6,719 nt of DNA. Source: Prevotellaceae bacterium (GTDB lineage: Bacteria; Bacteroidota; Bacteroidia; Bacteroidales; UBA932). Location of the stretch: the NCBI GenBank assembly GCA_031289385.1, contig JAITPP010000218.1, forward strand, positions 1 to 6,719, in the 5' to 3' direction. The notes beneath the pieces were generated by a model. It was not told the DNA's origin. It made no database searches and saw nothing but the letters and a program-made list of their open reading frames with translations. Both the position numbers and the translations under genes were made by a program. Each line of letters opens with the position of its first letter. The stretch's first letter is position 1. Below are positions 5,405 to 6,719 of this stretch, one piece after another.

Positions 5405-6719
5405 TTAAAATACTATGTTCAAATTGAATCCTAATGTACGTGTTGATGGCAATGCAGCCGTTTCAACGCCTTGTGCATTTCCTGTGGAATATGTAGACTC
5501 AGGGTCAAATCCCGGAAGAGAATTGTAAATAAAGAACAAATTATTTCCAACAATACTTAATTTCATGCTGCTGATAGGCGTTTTGTTAAACCATTCTTTT
5601 GGGAATGTATAACTTAAACGAACTTCGCGAACGCGAATATTTGTTGCATCATAAACATAATTTCCAATATTTCCGTAAAATTGTCCCCAATATGCCGTAG
5701 GGTCTAATTCAACTGTATTTGGCAAACCTGTATTTGCGTTTACACCTTGCGAAATAAGACCTTTACCTGTTGAGTAATATTCTGCACGTCCGACAGCCGT
5801 TTCTTTTGTTTGTCCGTTAGATTCCAATCTCATCATTGATTGCAGATAAATATCGCCTCCTTTGCGAATATCAAGCAAAAAGCTAAATGCAAAGTTTTTG
5901 TACGAAAGTTCCGATGATATTCCTGCCGTCCAGTCGGGATTCATATTTCCTGTTGCGCGTAATGTTCCGTCAACAATAAATTTTCCATCGTTGCCGACAA
6001 GTCTGTTGCCTTCGGCATCGTATTTGAAGTCGTTTGTATAAAGTTGTCCGTAGGGTTCGCCTACTTTTGCAACAACCTGAATGTTTTGTCCCATTGGTTG
6101 TCCGAGTATATAACTTGTAATACCTTCTGTTAATTCAACAACTTTTGATTGGTTTTTTGCAAAATTTACGCCTAAATCCCATTTCAAATTTTTCGATTTA
6201 ATCGGTGTTCCTGTCAGTTGTATTTCCCATCCGTTGTTGTCAATACGTCCTGCATTAATCCATTTCCCTGAATATCCTGTTGTGATGGATGTTGGAATTG
6301 CTATAATTTGATTGATAGATTTTGCTGTATAATAAGTTATATCAAATCCTAAACGGCTATTGAAAAATCGTGCCTCAACACCAAATTCCCACGATTTGGT
6401 TAATCCTGGTTTTAGATGGGCATTTGCTTTTATAAGGTCAAGATATGTTCCCATATTGCCACCTGTCATATTTGGAAGCTGTCCGAGTACATTTACCAAA
6501 TTATACGGATCGGTATCGCTGCCTGCTTCGGCGTAAGATGCACGCAATTTTGCATATTGCAACCAGCTTGGAACATTTATATCTAATTTTTTAAACATAT
6601 CCGTTGCAACCCAACTTAATGATGCCGATGGATAAAAATACGACCACGCATCCGATGGCAAAGTTGATGACCAGTCGTTACGTGACGTTACATCCAAAAA
6701 CAAATAATTATCGTAACCA
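5405..6719 (-). CDS. SusC/RagA-family TonB-linked outer membrane transporter, C-terminal part (partial)
   Basis: About 437 residues of the C-terminal beta-barrel are present. The frame stays open to the right edge (last full codon 6718-6716) and upstream of the TTG at 6703 it reads GYDNYLFLDVTSRNDWSSTLP, a well-known SusC barrel stretch, so no start lies in the window. Further barrel landmarks in order are FYPSASLSWVATDMF, YAKLRASYAEAGSDTDPYNL, KSWEFGVEARFFNSRLGFDI, NAGRIDNNGWEIQLTGTPI, GEPYGQLY, NMNPDWTAGISSELSYKNF, RVREVRLSYTFP and GNNLFFIYNSLPGFDPE. The protein ends in NLNIVF, the terminal Phe expected for outer-membrane insertion. Missing here are the signal peptide, the carboxypeptidase-like domain, the TonB box, the plug and the early strands; the full family length is around 1,000 residues. 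With SusD it would import large ligands using TonB energy. It is the first gene of the locus seen here and is followed 19 bases later by its SusD partner. Confidence 0.95.
   Translation of the reverse strand, partial: GYDNYLFLDVTSRNDWSSTLPSDAWSYFYPSASLSWVATDMFKKLDINVPSWLQYAKLRASYAEAGSDTDPYNLVNVLGQLPNMTGGNMGTYLDLIKANAHLKPGLTKSWEFGVEARFFNSRLGFDITYYTAKSINQIIAIPTSITTGYSGKWINAGRIDNNGWEIQLTGTPIKSKNLKWDLGVNFAKNQSKVVELTEGITSYILGQPMGQNIQVVAKVGEPYGQLYTNDFKYDAEGNRLVGNDGKFIVDGTLRATGNMNPDWTAGISSELSYKNFAFSFLLDIRKGGDIYLQSMMRLESNGQTKETAVGRAEYYSTGKGLISQGVNANTGLPNTVELDPTAYWGQFYGNIGNYVYDATNIRVREVRLSYTFPKEWFNKTPISSMKLSIVGNNLFFIYNSLPGFDPESTYSTGNAQGVETAALPSTRTLGFNLNIVF

Noticed and set aside
6701..6703. TTG as the start of a 432-residue SusC-like protein
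   Set aside because: The frame continues upstream to the window edge with typical SusC barrel sequence (GYDNYLFLDV), so the codon is an internal Leu and the gene is cut by the edge.

Overview
The window looks like chromosomal DNA from a low-GC member of the Bacteroidota, probably a Bacteroidales-type organism. The evidence is a SusC/SusD outer-membrane pair, three lipoproteins with Bacteroidota-style signal peptides ending in Ser-Cys, a TlpA-type thioredoxin with a DUF4369-like front half, A-rich translation start regions, and a promoter candidate of the Bacteroidota -33/-7 type. No RNA genes, mobile elements or CRISPR arrays were seen.

Layout. The first 48 bases read as the tail of an upstream plus-strand gene. 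It is followed on the same strand by a lipoprotein thiol-disulfide oxidoreductase (60-1127) and a YghO-like GNAT-fold protein (1151-2287). These genes lie close together and may be co-transcribed. The rest of the window is on the minus strand. Read in the direction of transcription it holds the C-terminal part of a SusC/RagA TonB-linked transporter (entering from the right edge, ending at 5405), a SusD lipoprotein of the SusD-like_2 type (5385-3724), and a secreted family-10-glycosylhydrolase-like (GHL10/DUF187-type) lipoprotein (3627-2440). The two sets of genes converge at 2288-2439. That spacer holds two oppositely oriented arrays of a degenerate 9-base unit.

Function. The minus-strand genes look like a minimal polysaccharide-utilisation-type locus. 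The SusD lipoprotein would capture a glycan or other oligomer at the cell surface, SusC would import it with TonB energy, and the GHL10-like lipoprotein would act on it. The substrate cannot be read from this window. Between susD and the GHL10-like gene lie a perfect 15-bp hairpin and a candidate internal promoter, so the hydrolase may be transcribed partly on its own. The plus-strand genes have no obvious link to glycan uptake; the TlpA-like protein would handle disulfides in the periplasm.

I found no clearly new biological system. The most unusual non-coding signals are the 9-base inverted arrays at 2291-2410 and the hairpin leader at 3651-3688.
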